A DNA stretch of 64,000 nt from Thermoplasmata archaeon. GTDB lineage: Archaea; Thermoplasmatota; Thermoplasmata; Lutacidiplasmatales; UBA184. The notes below the pieces were generated by a model, which did not search any database, was not told where the DNA came from, and was given only the letters and a program-made list of their open reading frames with translations. This document shows, piece by piece, positions 51,447 to 59,521 of the stretch. Location of the stretch: positions 305,300 through 369,299 of the forward strand of contig JAKIWL010000003.1 in assembly GCA_022750055.1 (NCBI GenBank), written 5' to 3'. The translations under genes were made by a program, and so were the position numbers. Numbering within the stretch: position 1 is the first letter of the stretch; each line of letters begins with the position of its first letter.

Positions 51447-51739
51447 GCTGGTCCCATTCGACCACCCTGCTTTGGGTACTCTGGGGGCTTCTCGCCGGCG
51501 TGGTATCGATCGGGGGTGTGGTCGCCTATCGAGCTTGGGCCGCCTTCCGAGCGCATCCGTCGACCCCCCTTCTGTTCCTCGGGTCGGGGCTATTTGTGAT
51601 CGCCGTTGGGATGCCCTCCCTGTGGGTAGTCATGTACTTCGCCACGGAGAACCTACTGTGGTGCAGTCTGTTCACCGCCGGCGGGACCTTGGTCGGATTT
51701 CTCCTCGTCCTGTTCTCGGTCCAGACCCGAAGGGCATGA
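51443..51739 (+). CDS. Small three-helix membrane protein coupled to a winged-helix regulator
   Basis: A 98-residue protein with helices at about 7-30, 40-62 and 66-88 (TTLLWVLWGLLAGVVSIGGVVAY, PLLFLGSGLFVIAVGMPSLWVVMYF, SLFTAGGTLVGFLLVLFSV). Its size and its position after a winged-helix gene with ATGA overlap recall the small membrane partners of HTH regulators in haloarchaea (DUF7521-like), but this is from memory of the arrangement, not an alignment. Confidence 0.65.
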   Translation: MSWSHSTTLLWVLWGLLAGVVSIGGVVAYRAWAAFRAHPSTPLLFLGSGLFVIAVGMPSLWVVMYFATENLLWCSLFTAGGTLVGFLLVLFSVQTRRA

Positions 51740-51823
51740 ACTGAAGGCCGGCCGGCTCAAGCCGGCCTGGGTCGAGATCGGGAGCCCGTCGGGGGTCGAA
51801 ACACGTCGCCAAGAGAACCGTTA

Positions 51824-53206
51824 ATGGACCTCCCCGACTCCGACCGATCCGTGGAGCGAGTCGAGGTCTCCCCACGCCGGCCGCGTTGGGCACTTTCGAA
51901 ACTCGGCCAGGTCCTGCTGGACGGCCTCCTCGTACGGGAGGCGCTTTCGTTCTGGACCGGGCATCCCTATGACTTTGAGGTCTGGCTTCGGACCGGTCAC
52001 GCGATCGCCCTCGGGGCGAACCCCTACTCGGTCCCTTGGCCTTCCATCCCCGGGGTCAGCATCGGGTACCTGGGCCAGTCGCTCCCGTCCGCGGCCTACC
52101 TGCCGTTCTGGCCTCTCCTGGTCGGTGGACTCTATCGCGTATGGGAGGCCGTCGGCTTTGGGAATCGTTTCGTCCTTTACCTGCTCGTCAAACAACCCGG
52201 GATCTGGGCCGACCTCCTGACCGCCTATCTGATCTACCGACTCGTACAGCGCGCGACCGGGGACGCGACCCGGGCCCTGGCTGCCGCGACGTTTTGGTCG
52301 CTCTTCCCCTACGCGATCGTTATCACCGCGGTTTGGGGCCAATTTGACTCGATCGTCGTCGCACTGGTCCTGGGGGCCTGGTTCGTCCGCGGCCCGGTCG
52401 AACGCAACCTGTTCTGGGGAGTCGGAGTTCTCACCAAGTGGGTCACCGCGATCTTCCTCCCTCTCGAGATCTTTCGAGAGCGGGGGATTCGGCGGTTCGG
52501 GTTCCTCTTGGCGGTCCTTACGCCCATCGGCGCCACCCTGCTGGTCTTCCGGTTGGCCGGCTGGTCCCTGACTCAGATCACGGCGGGGAGCATCTCGCAG
52601 ACCAGCGGCGGGGGCTATGGGATGAACCTGGCGCTCCTCTTCACGGAGCCTCCGCTGAGCGGGGTGTTCACCGTCGTTCCCGCGCTCTACTACGTCGCGG
52701 GCTGGATGTACGTCCCGGGCGTCTTCCTCGCTGGTTGGGTGGGCGCCCGATGGCTCCGTTCGAAATCGTGGGACCAGGAGCTGCGCGCCGTGATGCTCGT
52801 GGTCGCCGTCTTCCTTCTCCTTCGATGGGGGTTGTACGAACAATACCTGCTCTACCTGTTCAGTCTGATGGCCCTCGACGTCGCCATCGCCCATCCCCAA
52901 CGACGAGCGTTCCTGAACGTACTCATCGGGCTCGTGTCCATCGACCTACTCGTCAACAACGACCTCGGACTCCGATTCTTGAGCCCCTTGAATCCGGGCA
53001 TCTGGGACTACGTGTCGAGCATCGACAATTCCGGGGCGTATGGGGCGGCCCGAACCCTGCTTCTATTCGCACTCGCCATCGCGGTGACGATGTCCCTCGT
53101 CCAATGGATCCGGGCGGTCGCGCGCGACGAATCGGCGCCGTATCCCTGGGTCCTGGCCTGGGTCCCGTTCCTCCGCCGGCATCTCCGCCCACCAGGACCT
53201 CCGTGA
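51824..53206 (+). CDS. GT-C-type membrane glycosyltransferase, copy 1
   Basis: A 460-residue protein with about ten helices. The motif TGHPYDFEVWLRTGHAIALGANPY in the first luminal loop, WGQFDS around residue 172 and a conserved LLRWGLYEQYLLYLF near the C-terminal helices resemble dolichol-phosphate-sugar-using mannosyltransferases (PIG-M/DUF2029 group). A near paralog lies at 54372-55829. The ATG start follows the previous gene by 84 bp. The next gene overlaps its stop (GTGA). Confidence 0.8.
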   Translation: MDLPDSDRSVERVEVSPRRPRWALSKLGQVLLDGLLVREALSFWTGHPYDFEVWLRTGHAIALGANPYSVPWPSIPGVSIGYLGQSLPSAAYLPFWPLLVGGLYRVWEAVGFGNRFVLYLLVKQPGIWADLLTAYLIYRLVQRATGDATRALAAATFWSLFPYAIVITAVWGQFDSIVVALVLGAWFVRGPVERNLFWGVGVLTKWVTAIFLPLEIFRERGIRRFGFLLAVLTPIGATLLVFRLAGWSLTQITAGSISQTSGGGYGMNLALLFTEPPLSGVFTVVPALYYVAGWMYVPGVFLAGWVGARWLRSKSWDQELRAVMLVVAVFLLLRWGLYEQYLLYLFSLMALDVAIAHPQRRAFLNVLIGLVSIDLLVNNDLGLRFLSPLNPGIWDYVSSIDNSGAYGAARTLLLFALAIAVTMSLVQWIRAVARDESAPYPWVLAWVPFLRRHLRPPGPP

Positions 53207-54375
53207 CCCTTCGAATCGTCGAGCTGACCCAGCGCTTCTCCCCCGCCCTGGGTGGCGTGGAACAGCACGTGGCCCACCTCGCGACCGAACTCGGCCGGGC
53301 CGGCCATTCCGTCGAGATCGTGACGAGCGATCTCTCCCGGGACCGTCCGTTCACACGGATCGGCATCGCCCCGCCTCCCGCACCCTTTCCGGTCCGACGC
53401 CATCGCGCCTACCGACTCCTACCGGCCCCCCACGGCTTGGGAATCCTGTCCCCGGGCATGCTGATCGATGCGTTGACGGGCCGGGCCGATGTGATCCACG
53501 CCCATGCGTTCGGATACTTTCCTACCTGGGTCGGGGCCCTGGCCGGTCGACTCGGGCGTTCCAAACTCGTCATTACGGCCCATTCGGACGAGGGAAGTGG
53601 AACTCCGGGGTCCCTCCGATACGCTCGTTGGGTGACGCGAGGCACGCTTCGGCAGGCCGACCGAACCGTCGCCCAAACGGAGATGGAAGCGACCCGTCTT
53701 CGGACCCTCGGGGTGGACCCGCAGCGCATCGAGGTGATCCCCACTCCGATCGATCTCGAGGAGTTTCACGATCTCGCCCCGAGCCGCTCCCCCAAGGCTC
53801 GGCCCGTGGTCCTGTTCGTCGGCCGACTGTACCTCGAGCAGAAGGGCCTCGATCTGCTCCTTCGGGCGCTGGCGAAGTTGCCGAGGGACAGGCAGCCCGA
53901 CCTGCGGCTCGTCGGGGAGGATTGGGGGAGCCGCCCGGAGTTGGAGCGACTCGCGAGCCACCTGGGGGTCCAGGATCGAGTGACGATAACCGGCCGGCTC
54001 AGCCGGCCCGAGGTCCTTCGGGAATACGCCTCGGCGGACCTGTTCGTCCTTCCCTCCCGGTTCGATTCGTTTCCGGTCGTCCTCTTGGAGGCGATGGCGG
54101 CGGGTCTCCCGATCATCGCGACCCGGGTCGGGGGAATCCCAGAGGTGGTCGCGGAAGGCTCCACGGGGCTCCTGGTCCCACCGGGCGATGTCGACCGTCT
54201 CAAGGAGGCGATGGAAACGGCTCTTCGCGACGATTCACTCCGTCGCAGCCTGGGCCAGGCGGGGCTGAGAGCGGTCGATGCGTACTCCTGGAAGCGACTC
54301 GCCCCGCGGTACATCGCGATGTTCTCCGAGCTTGCACGGGGGGGAGTGACCGCACGGACGGCGCCCCGAATTTGA
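53203..54375 (+). CDS. Family 4 glycosyltransferase
   Basis: A 390-residue GT-B enzyme. The N-terminal half has TQRFSPALGGVEQHVAHLATELGRAGH and VIHAHAFG; the C-terminal nucleotide-sugar-binding half has FVGRLYLEQKGLDLLLRAL, LRLVGEDWG, LPSRFDSFPVVLLEAMAAGLPIIATRVGGIPE and GLLVPPGD, with the EX7E motif. The start is the GTG at 53203, overlapping the stop of the preceding GT-C gene. Its stop overlaps the TTG of the next GT-C gene. Confidence 0.93.
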   Translation: MTLRIVELTQRFSPALGGVEQHVAHLATELGRAGHSVEIVTSDLSRDRPFTRIGIAPPPAPFPVRRHRAYRLLPAPHGLGILSPGMLIDALTGRADVIHAHAFGYFPTWVGALAGRLGRSKLVITAHSDEGSGTPGSLRYARWVTRGTLRQADRTVAQTEMEATRLRTLGVDPQRIEVIPTPIDLEEFHDLAPSRSPKARPVVLFVGRLYLEQKGLDLLLRALAKLPRDRQPDLRLVGEDWGSRPELERLASHLGVQDRVTITGRLSRPEVLREYASADLFVLPSRFDSFPVVLLEAMAAGLPIIATRVGGIPEVVAEGSTGLLVPPGDVDRLKEAMETALRDDSLRRSLGQAGLRAVDAYSWKRLAPRYIAMFSELARGGVTARTAPRI

Positions 54376-55829
54376 CCCGAGTTGGAATCCAGGAGAAGAC
54401 CGGTCCGGGGGGCGTCGAACCTGAAACCGAGGGTCCCTCCAACGGCAGTCAGGAGGGGTTCGCGCAGGCACCGACCCATCCGAGCGTCAAGGGGGTTGCC
54501 TGGGGGCTCCGGCCAATCGACTTGGGTTGGATTCTCCTCCTCGGCTTCCTGATCCGGGAGTCCCTGTCCTTTTGGACCGGGCATCCGTACGATTTCGAGA
54601 TCTGGATTCGGACCGGCCACGTCGTGGCCCTCGGTTCGAACCCGTACGGGTCCCTCGCGCCGCCGATCCCTGGGGTGAGCTTCTCCTACACGACCCGGCC
54701 TCTCCCGCTTGCGGCGTATCCGCCGGTCTGGTCCACGCTCCTCGGGCTACTGTATCGAACCTGGGAAGGGGTCGGTGGCGACAATCGGTTCATCCTCTAT
54801 TTCCTGTTGAAGCAGCCGCCCATCTTGGGCGATGTCGGGTCGACCTACCTCCTCTACCGCTTGGCGTTGCGATGGACGGGAGCCCAGTCGACGGCACGCT
54901 CGGTCGCCGCGTTCTGGGCCTTCTCCCCCTACGCGATCCTCGTTTCCGCGGTCTGGGGGCAGTTTGATTCGCTGATCGTCCTCACCGTCCTGACCATCCT
55001 GTGGGTGAGGACGGCTGCCTCCCAGAACCTGCTCATCGCGCTCGGCATCGTCGTGAAGTGGTTCACGGTGGTCTTGCTCCCTTTCGAGCTGCTGCGGAGG
55101 CGTCGGTGGGGACGCCTCTGGCCCGCCTCGGTGGTGTTCGGCCTGGCGGGCCTCGCGGCTGCGTTCTTCTGGGCGACGGGCTGGGGCCTCGCGAACCTCG
55201 TCTCGGTCATGCTCGCCGAACTCCAGGGCACCGGAGGGGGAATGAACTTCGCCCATCTGCTCACCTTTGGGCCCGTTCGGACGGTCGCCGGTGACAGCCC
55301 GGCTATCTATGGCACGCTACCGTACTTGTGGGTCCCGGCCGTCGTTGGCGCAGGGGCCCTCGCGAGCCGATGGGTGCAGCGCTCTACTCCGAGTTCGGAG
55401 GTGCGGGCGGTCGCGTTCATCACCGCGGCATTCCTGCTTACGCGCTGGGGCCTGAACGAACAGTACATGGTCTACCTGTTCGCCCTGCTGGCCTTGGACG
55501 TGGCCGCCTTCCACCCCCAACGACGGGCCCTGTTCCGAGTCGCGTACTCCCTCTCGCTCGCGTACTTGATCGTTCACGACGACCTCGGTGCAATCTTCCT
55601 TGGACCGATCCGCCCCGACCTCGTCTCGACTGCGGTCGGGATCACGGCCTCCGGTCCAGTCGGCGACCTGCAGGTGGGCTTACTGCTGGCACTGGCCGTC
55701 CTGCTGACCGCCGTGCTGGTTCAAGTGGTCTATGCGCTCTGGTCCGACGAAGAATCCCCACGAGTTTGGCTGACCCTCCTCCTCCCTTCCGGGGTTCGAG
55801 CCGGGCGCCCGCCCGGCCGAGAATCGTAA
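54372..55829 (+). CDS. GT-C-type membrane glycosyltransferase, copy 2
   Basis: A 485-residue paralog of the protein at 51824-53206, sharing ESLSFWTGHPYDFE, RTGHVVALGSNPY, SPYAILVSAVWGQFDS, KWFTVVLLPFELLR and FLLTRWGLNEQYMVYLF. The N-terminal 40 residues are hydrophilic and not shared. The start is a TTG whose last two bases belong to the preceding TGA stop; no other in-frame start precedes the first helix. The three overlapping genes read as one cassette for assembling a lipid-linked glycan. Confidence 0.8.
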   Translation: MTRVGIQEKTGPGGVEPETEGPSNGSQEGFAQAPTHPSVKGVAWGLRPIDLGWILLLGFLIRESLSFWTGHPYDFEIWIRTGHVVALGSNPYGSLAPPIPGVSFSYTTRPLPLAAYPPVWSTLLGLLYRTWEGVGGDNRFILYFLLKQPPILGDVGSTYLLYRLALRWTGAQSTARSVAAFWAFSPYAILVSAVWGQFDSLIVLTVLTILWVRTAASQNLLIALGIVVKWFTVVLLPFELLRRRRWGRLWPASVVFGLAGLAAAFFWATGWGLANLVSVMLAELQGTGGGMNFAHLLTFGPVRTVAGDSPAIYGTLPYLWVPAVVGAGALASRWVQRSTPSSEVRAVAFITAAFLLTRWGLNEQYMVYLFALLALDVAAFHPQRRALFRVAYSLSLAYLIVHDDLGAIFLGPIRPDLVSTAVGITASGPVGDLQVGLLLALAVLLTAVLVQVVYALWSDEESPRVWLTLLLPSGVRAGRPPGRES

Positions 55830-55987
55830 TACCCCCGCCTCGGTCTGAGGGCGCGGGACCGGTGAGGCAAGGCCGGCAGACCTCGCGGAACCCGCGAGCT
55901 CTGTGAGAGGCGGCCGACTCCGAAACGGACCCCGGGGTTACTACGACGAACGAGGATTCTCGATACGTCCGTGTCCCCGTCCCCGAG

Positions 55988-57376
55988 GTGACGGGGCCGG
56001 AGAGGCTCACCACCTTCGAGATGATCTATCGCCCCTACTCCCTCGAGGACGCCGTCCTCGAAGGTCAACGCTGTCTGCAATGCGCCCTTCCGTTCTGCGT
56101 CGAGGCCTGCCCGATCTCCCAGGATTGTCGTGGATACAACATCCTGATCTCGCAGAGACGGTTCGATGACGCCGCGAAGGTCGTCCTTCGCGAGAACCCG
56201 CTCGGGTCCACCCTCTGCAAGGTCTGCTACCATTACTGCGAGGAGGCATGCATCATGGCGGACCGGGGGATCCCGATCGCGATCCGTCAACTGAAGCGCG
56301 CCGCGCTAGATATCGGCAAATCCGACCTCGCCTACGTTCCGAGCGCCCCGAGGAACCAGCGCATCGCGGTCGTGGGGGCCGGTCCGGCGGGCCTCATGGC
56401 GGCGTGGGAGCTCGGCCTGCGGGGTTACACGGTCACGGTCTTTGAGGAAGAACCGTACTTGGGTGGGCAGGTCGGCACGATCCCGAAGTACCACATGGAC
56501 GGGCGGGAGATCCTCGACGACGTGGCCCGATTCCGAAACCTGGACGTGACCTTCGCGTTCGGGAAGAAGGCGGGCGTCGATTTCACACCGGAGGGACTCC
56601 TCCAAGCCGGGTATCGGGCGGTCTATTTGGCTCTCGGGACCTCCTTCCACAATACTCTCGGAATCCCGGGGGAAAAACTTCCGGGGGTGTTCTACGCGAT
56701 CGATCTCCTGCGCGCCCTCAACCAGGGACCCGCCGTGCGCCTGGGAAGCCAAATCGTCGTGATCGGAGGGGGCGATGTGGCGATGGACGCGGTCCGATCG
56801 GCCCTACGGCTCGCCCCGAGGGGCACCGTCCGATTGGCCTACCGGAAGACCCGGGACGCTATGCCTGCCGGATCCGAGGAGCTGCAGGAAGGGGACGAGG
56901 AACGGGTGACGTACGTCTACGAGCGAAGCCCGAAGGCGATCCTGGGAACGGACCGGGTCGAAGGGGTCGTGTTCCAGCGCACACAACTGAGCCCGGCGGG
57001 TCCCGGTGGGGTCCGTTCGATCGTGCCGGTGGCGGGCTCGGAAGAGACCGTGCCCTGTGATACGGTCATCGCCGCCGTCGGCGAAAAGGCGGACCTGACC
57101 GGACTTTCCCCTTCCCTCGAGCTCAAGGCACGTGCTCACGCCTGGCCGGAAGGCCAGCGCCCGGACACGATGACCGGCATCGAGGGGATCTTCGCCTCGG
57201 GAGGGAAATCGGTCGTCTATGCGATGGCGTCCGGCACCCGCTCGGCGGAGGCCATCGAAGCCTACCTGGCTCGCAAGGATGGGAGGACCCCTATCCCCAG
57301 GCCGGACCCGTTTGCCGAGGGAAAACCCCCGCAGCTCCCGAAAGGGTACAGCGGCCCGACCTGGCGCCTGGATTGA
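55988..57376 (+). CDS. GltD-like FAD/NAD(P) oxidoreductase with iron-sulfur N-terminal domain
   Basis: A 462-residue flavoprotein of the glutamate synthase small-subunit family. The N-terminal domain has RCLQCALPFCVEACPI and CKVCYHYCEEACI, which bind two [4Fe-4S] clusters; then a FAD motif VGAGPAGLMAAWELGLRGY, an NADPH motif VIGGGDVAMDAVRSALR and the GIFASGG end. No large glutamate-synthase subunit is nearby, so it could serve as an NADPH:ferredoxin-type reductase or a stand-alone synthase; unresolved. The frame is open upstream to 55907 and the extra residues look family-like, but the first usable codon is the GTG at 55988. Confidence 0.88.
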   Translation: MTGPERLTTFEMIYRPYSLEDAVLEGQRCLQCALPFCVEACPISQDCRGYNILISQRRFDDAAKVVLRENPLGSTLCKVCYHYCEEACIMADRGIPIAIRQLKRAALDIGKSDLAYVPSAPRNQRIAVVGAGPAGLMAAWELGLRGYTVTVFEEEPYLGGQVGTIPKYHMDGREILDDVARFRNLDVTFAFGKKAGVDFTPEGLLQAGYRAVYLALGTSFHNTLGIPGEKLPGVFYAIDLLRALNQGPAVRLGSQIVVIGGGDVAMDAVRSALRLAPRGTVRLAYRKTRDAMPAGSEELQEGDEERVTYVYERSPKAILGTDRVEGVVFQRTQLSPAGPGGVRSIVPVAGSEETVPCDTVIAAVGEKADLTGLSPSLELKARAHAWPEGQRPDTMTGIEGIFASGGKSVVYAMASGTRSAEAIEAYLARKDGRTPIPRPDPFAEGKPPQLPKGYSGPTWRLD

Positions 57377-57436
57377 TTGAGCACACGGACGCTACAGGAA
57401 GACGGGAACCCAGTGCGGCCCGATCGGACCCCCCTA

Positions 57437-57448
57437 CCCATTTATTCC
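57437..57448 (+). promoter_or_regulatory. TATA box of the VOC protein gene
   Basis: CCCATTTATTCC is centred about 25 nt upstream of the GTG at 57468, indicating a leaderless transcript. Confidence 0.6.
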
Positions 57449-57467
57449 ACCCGCCCTTCCCGCCGAC

Positions 57468-57884
57468 GTGGCAAGGCCCCCGATCACCTTCCTGTACACT
57501 GGTGTGCGAGTCCGCAATCTCGCCCGGTCAATCGCGTTCTATGAGGGGCTCGGTTTCCGGATCCGCCGTCGGGGGACCATGGAGCACGGGGGAGAGTGGG
57601 TCCATCTAGCGTTCCCCCGCCAAGTGCCTCGCTTGGAGCTCAACTACTATCCGAAGGGCAACCGGTTCTATGAGGAGTTCCGGTCCGGAACCGAGCTCGA
57701 CCACATCGGATTCCGAGTCCGGGACGTGGACCTGTGGGTCCGCCGCGCCCGTCGGCTCAAGGCGCGCTTCCTGTTCCGCATCAACGAGACCCACGAGAAC
57801 ATCGCGTATTTCCTCGACCCCGACGGGATCTGCCTAGAGTTTTTCGGACCTCCCCGAAGGCGGACGAAGAGCCGAGCAGGGTGA
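57468..57884 (+). CDS. VOC/glyoxalase-fold protein
   Basis: A 138-residue vicinal-oxygen-chelate protein. It starts with the strand ITFLYTGVRVRNLARSIAFYEGLGFRI, has the metal-binding Glu in RLELNYYP, LDHIGFRVRDVD in the middle and FLDPDGICLEFFGPP at the end; the His-Glu-His-Glu-type positions are consistent with glyoxalase I or a related lyase/dioxygenase. Substrate not assignable. A leaderless GTG start is set by the TATA box. Confidence 0.85.
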   Translation: MARPPITFLYTGVRVRNLARSIAFYEGLGFRIRRRGTMEHGGEWVHLAFPRQVPRLELNYYPKGNRFYEEFRSGTELDHIGFRVRDVDLWVRRARRLKARFLFRINETHENIAYFLDPDGICLEFFGPPRRRTKSRAG

Positions 57885-57930
57885 AGGCAAGTAGAGCGGG
57901 TCCAATCGATCGGCGGGCGGATCCCGTTGG

Positions 57931-57990
57931 ATGCATACTACTATGCATAAGTGTATATAAATATATATTCTAACTGAACAAGACATATAT
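57931..57990 (+). promoter_or_regulatory. AT-rich promoter region with a perfect inverted repeat, upstream of the AbrB-PhoU gene
   Basis: ATGCATA-CTAC-TATGCAT (57931-57948) is a perfect 7+7 bp inverted repeat. It is followed by two TATA boxes: GTATATAAATATATATTC around 57953-57970 and CATATAT at 57984-57990, the latter 28 nt before the ATG at 58015. The low GC stands out from the rest of the window. The repeat is a candidate operator, possibly for the AbrB-like domain of the gene itself. Confidence 0.6.
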
Positions 57991-58014
57991 CGCGCGGGTC
58001 CGGTATGGACCCCG

Positions 58015-59193
58015 ATGAGCGCACAGACTCGCGGCCCGTGGTCGATCCGAAGCGTATCCCCGACGGGCACACGACCCAGCGGCGAACCTCTCTCCTCCAC
58101 CCCCCGACGGCTCCAGCGAATGGGGGCCGTGACCGTAGGCGTCTCACTTCCTCGCGAGTGGGTCGGGCAGCGAGGTCTGACCCCCGGACATTCCGTCTTC
58201 CTTCGCACCCTTCCGGACGGCTCGCTCATCGTACGGGATTCCGAACGGCTTCGGGGGGCGTCGAGCGCGATCCTGGAAGTCGGGTCGGCAGAGCCGGGAG
58301 AGCATCTCTTCCGTCGATTGATCGGGGCGTACCTCGCGGGAGCCACGGAATTCGTGATTCGTCGACCGGAGGGACTGACCGCGGAGATGCGCGCGATCGC
58401 GCGTTCGTTCGCCCGGAGAACGGGTCACACGGAGAGCGTCTCCGAAGAAGGAACGAAGCTCATCCTGCGGGACGTTTCGATGGGTTCCGGGATTCCAATC
58501 CCCCAGCTCCTACGAAGGATGTTCCAGTTGGTCTACGACCTTCAGGTCGATTCCGGCACCTCCTGGCAACCTCAATCCAAATTCACGGCGGCTAGCTTGA
58601 CCATGCGCGATGATGACGTCGATCGATTTGCCTGGCAGATCGAGCGCGGGTTGCGCCTGAGCGGGTGGGAATCCTCCCCCAACGGGGACAGCGAGCCCGC
58701 CGACCCGTTCCGGTACCTGTTGTGGGCACGCGATCTCGAGCGGATCGGCGACCACGCGATCCTCATAGCCGAGCACGGCGGGCGCCTTGCGGATTCTGGT
58801 CCTCCCGACGCGATCCGTCGGATGCTCACCTCCTACCATCGTCAGGCCCTCGAGCATCTGAAGGCCGCCCAAGCCGTCGCCCTGGAACCGGATTGCGCCC
58901 GTGCCAACGAACTGCTGGACGTGGGGGAAGCGTTGCACGAGACCCAGGCTGCCTTGGCGGACCGCATTCTGATGCGGGATTCCGTGGACCGCCTTCCGCC
59001 GGCGGCGATTCGCTCCCTAGGGCTGGTACTTCAGTCGATCGACCGTACCACAGGGTACGCGCAGAATCTCGACGAGATCGGGTTGGACCGAGACCTAGAT
59101 CGGGGGACCCGCCCCGGCATCCAGGCTCGACTCCCCGTCATCGAAACGGCAGGGCCGACTCCCGTCCCGCTTCTGAAGGATTTCCGCCGTTAG
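58015..59193 (+). CDS. Phosphate uptake regulator, AbrB/SpoVT-PhoU fusion
   Basis: A 392-residue archaeal regulator. Residues 34-80 form an AbrB/SpoVT-like DNA-binding domain (RRLQRMGAVTVGVSLPREWVGQRGL, then DGSLIVRD); residues 85-180 are a linker domain and residues 185-360 are helical PhoU-type repeats (WARDLERIGDHAILIAEHGG, QSIDRTTGYAQNLDEIGL). The ATG at 58015 is 28 nt below a TATA box; ATG 58005 is in another frame. It is upstream of, and probably controls, the pst genes. Confidence 0.88.
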   Translation: MSAQTRGPWSIRSVSPTGTRPSGEPLSSTPRRLQRMGAVTVGVSLPREWVGQRGLTPGHSVFLRTLPDGSLIVRDSERLRGASSAILEVGSAEPGEHLFRRLIGAYLAGATEFVIRRPEGLTAEMRAIARSFARRTGHTESVSEEGTKLILRDVSMGSGIPIPQLLRRMFQLVYDLQVDSGTSWQPQSKFTAASLTMRDDDVDRFAWQIERGLRLSGWESSPNGDSEPADPFRYLLWARDLERIGDHAILIAEHGGRLADSGPPDAIRRMLTSYHRQALEHLKAAQAVALEPDCARANELLDVGEALHETQAALADRILMRDSVDRLPPAAIRSLGLVLQSIDRTTGYAQNLDEIGLDRDLDRGTRPGIQARLPVIETAGPTPVPLLKDFRR

Positions 59194-59521
59194 GAGATGG
59201 GACGCGTTCCTGCTGGAGTCGTGCGTCCTGACGCGAATGCTCTTGTCTCGATCGAGCCTTCATGGAGAGGGCTCGTTCAATTCGCAGCGGATACCCGATC
59301 CGATACCGCCGAGCGGGCGACCGGGGATCCGAGTTCATTCCACCTTACGGAAACTCGGTAGGCCTAACCACAACTACGAGTGTCACTATAGTCTATGCTC
59401 GCAGAATATATACCCCGGGGGCCGGGTCGGGCCTCGATGACCGGTCCCCAACCAGGGTCCATCCTGACCGCTCACCACCAAGCTCCTTAAAGAAAAACTG
59501 AGAGGGGAGGAACTCGAAAGA
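59194..59521. other. Intergenic promoter region of the pst operon
   Basis: 327 bp without a supported gene. AATATATACC (59405-59414) is a good TATA box with the 8-bp palindrome ACTATAGT (59385-59392) just upstream; a second TATA-like CTTAAAGAA (59487-59495) is closer to pstS. GAGGGGAGG (59502-59510) is the ribosome site of pstS. Two promoters or one long leader are possible. Confidence 0.55.

Noticed and set aside
55914-55987. A non-standard start for the GltD-like gene upstream of 55988
   Set aside because: No ATG, GTG or TTG is available in frame; the GTG at 55988 is kept and the ambiguity is recorded as a finding.
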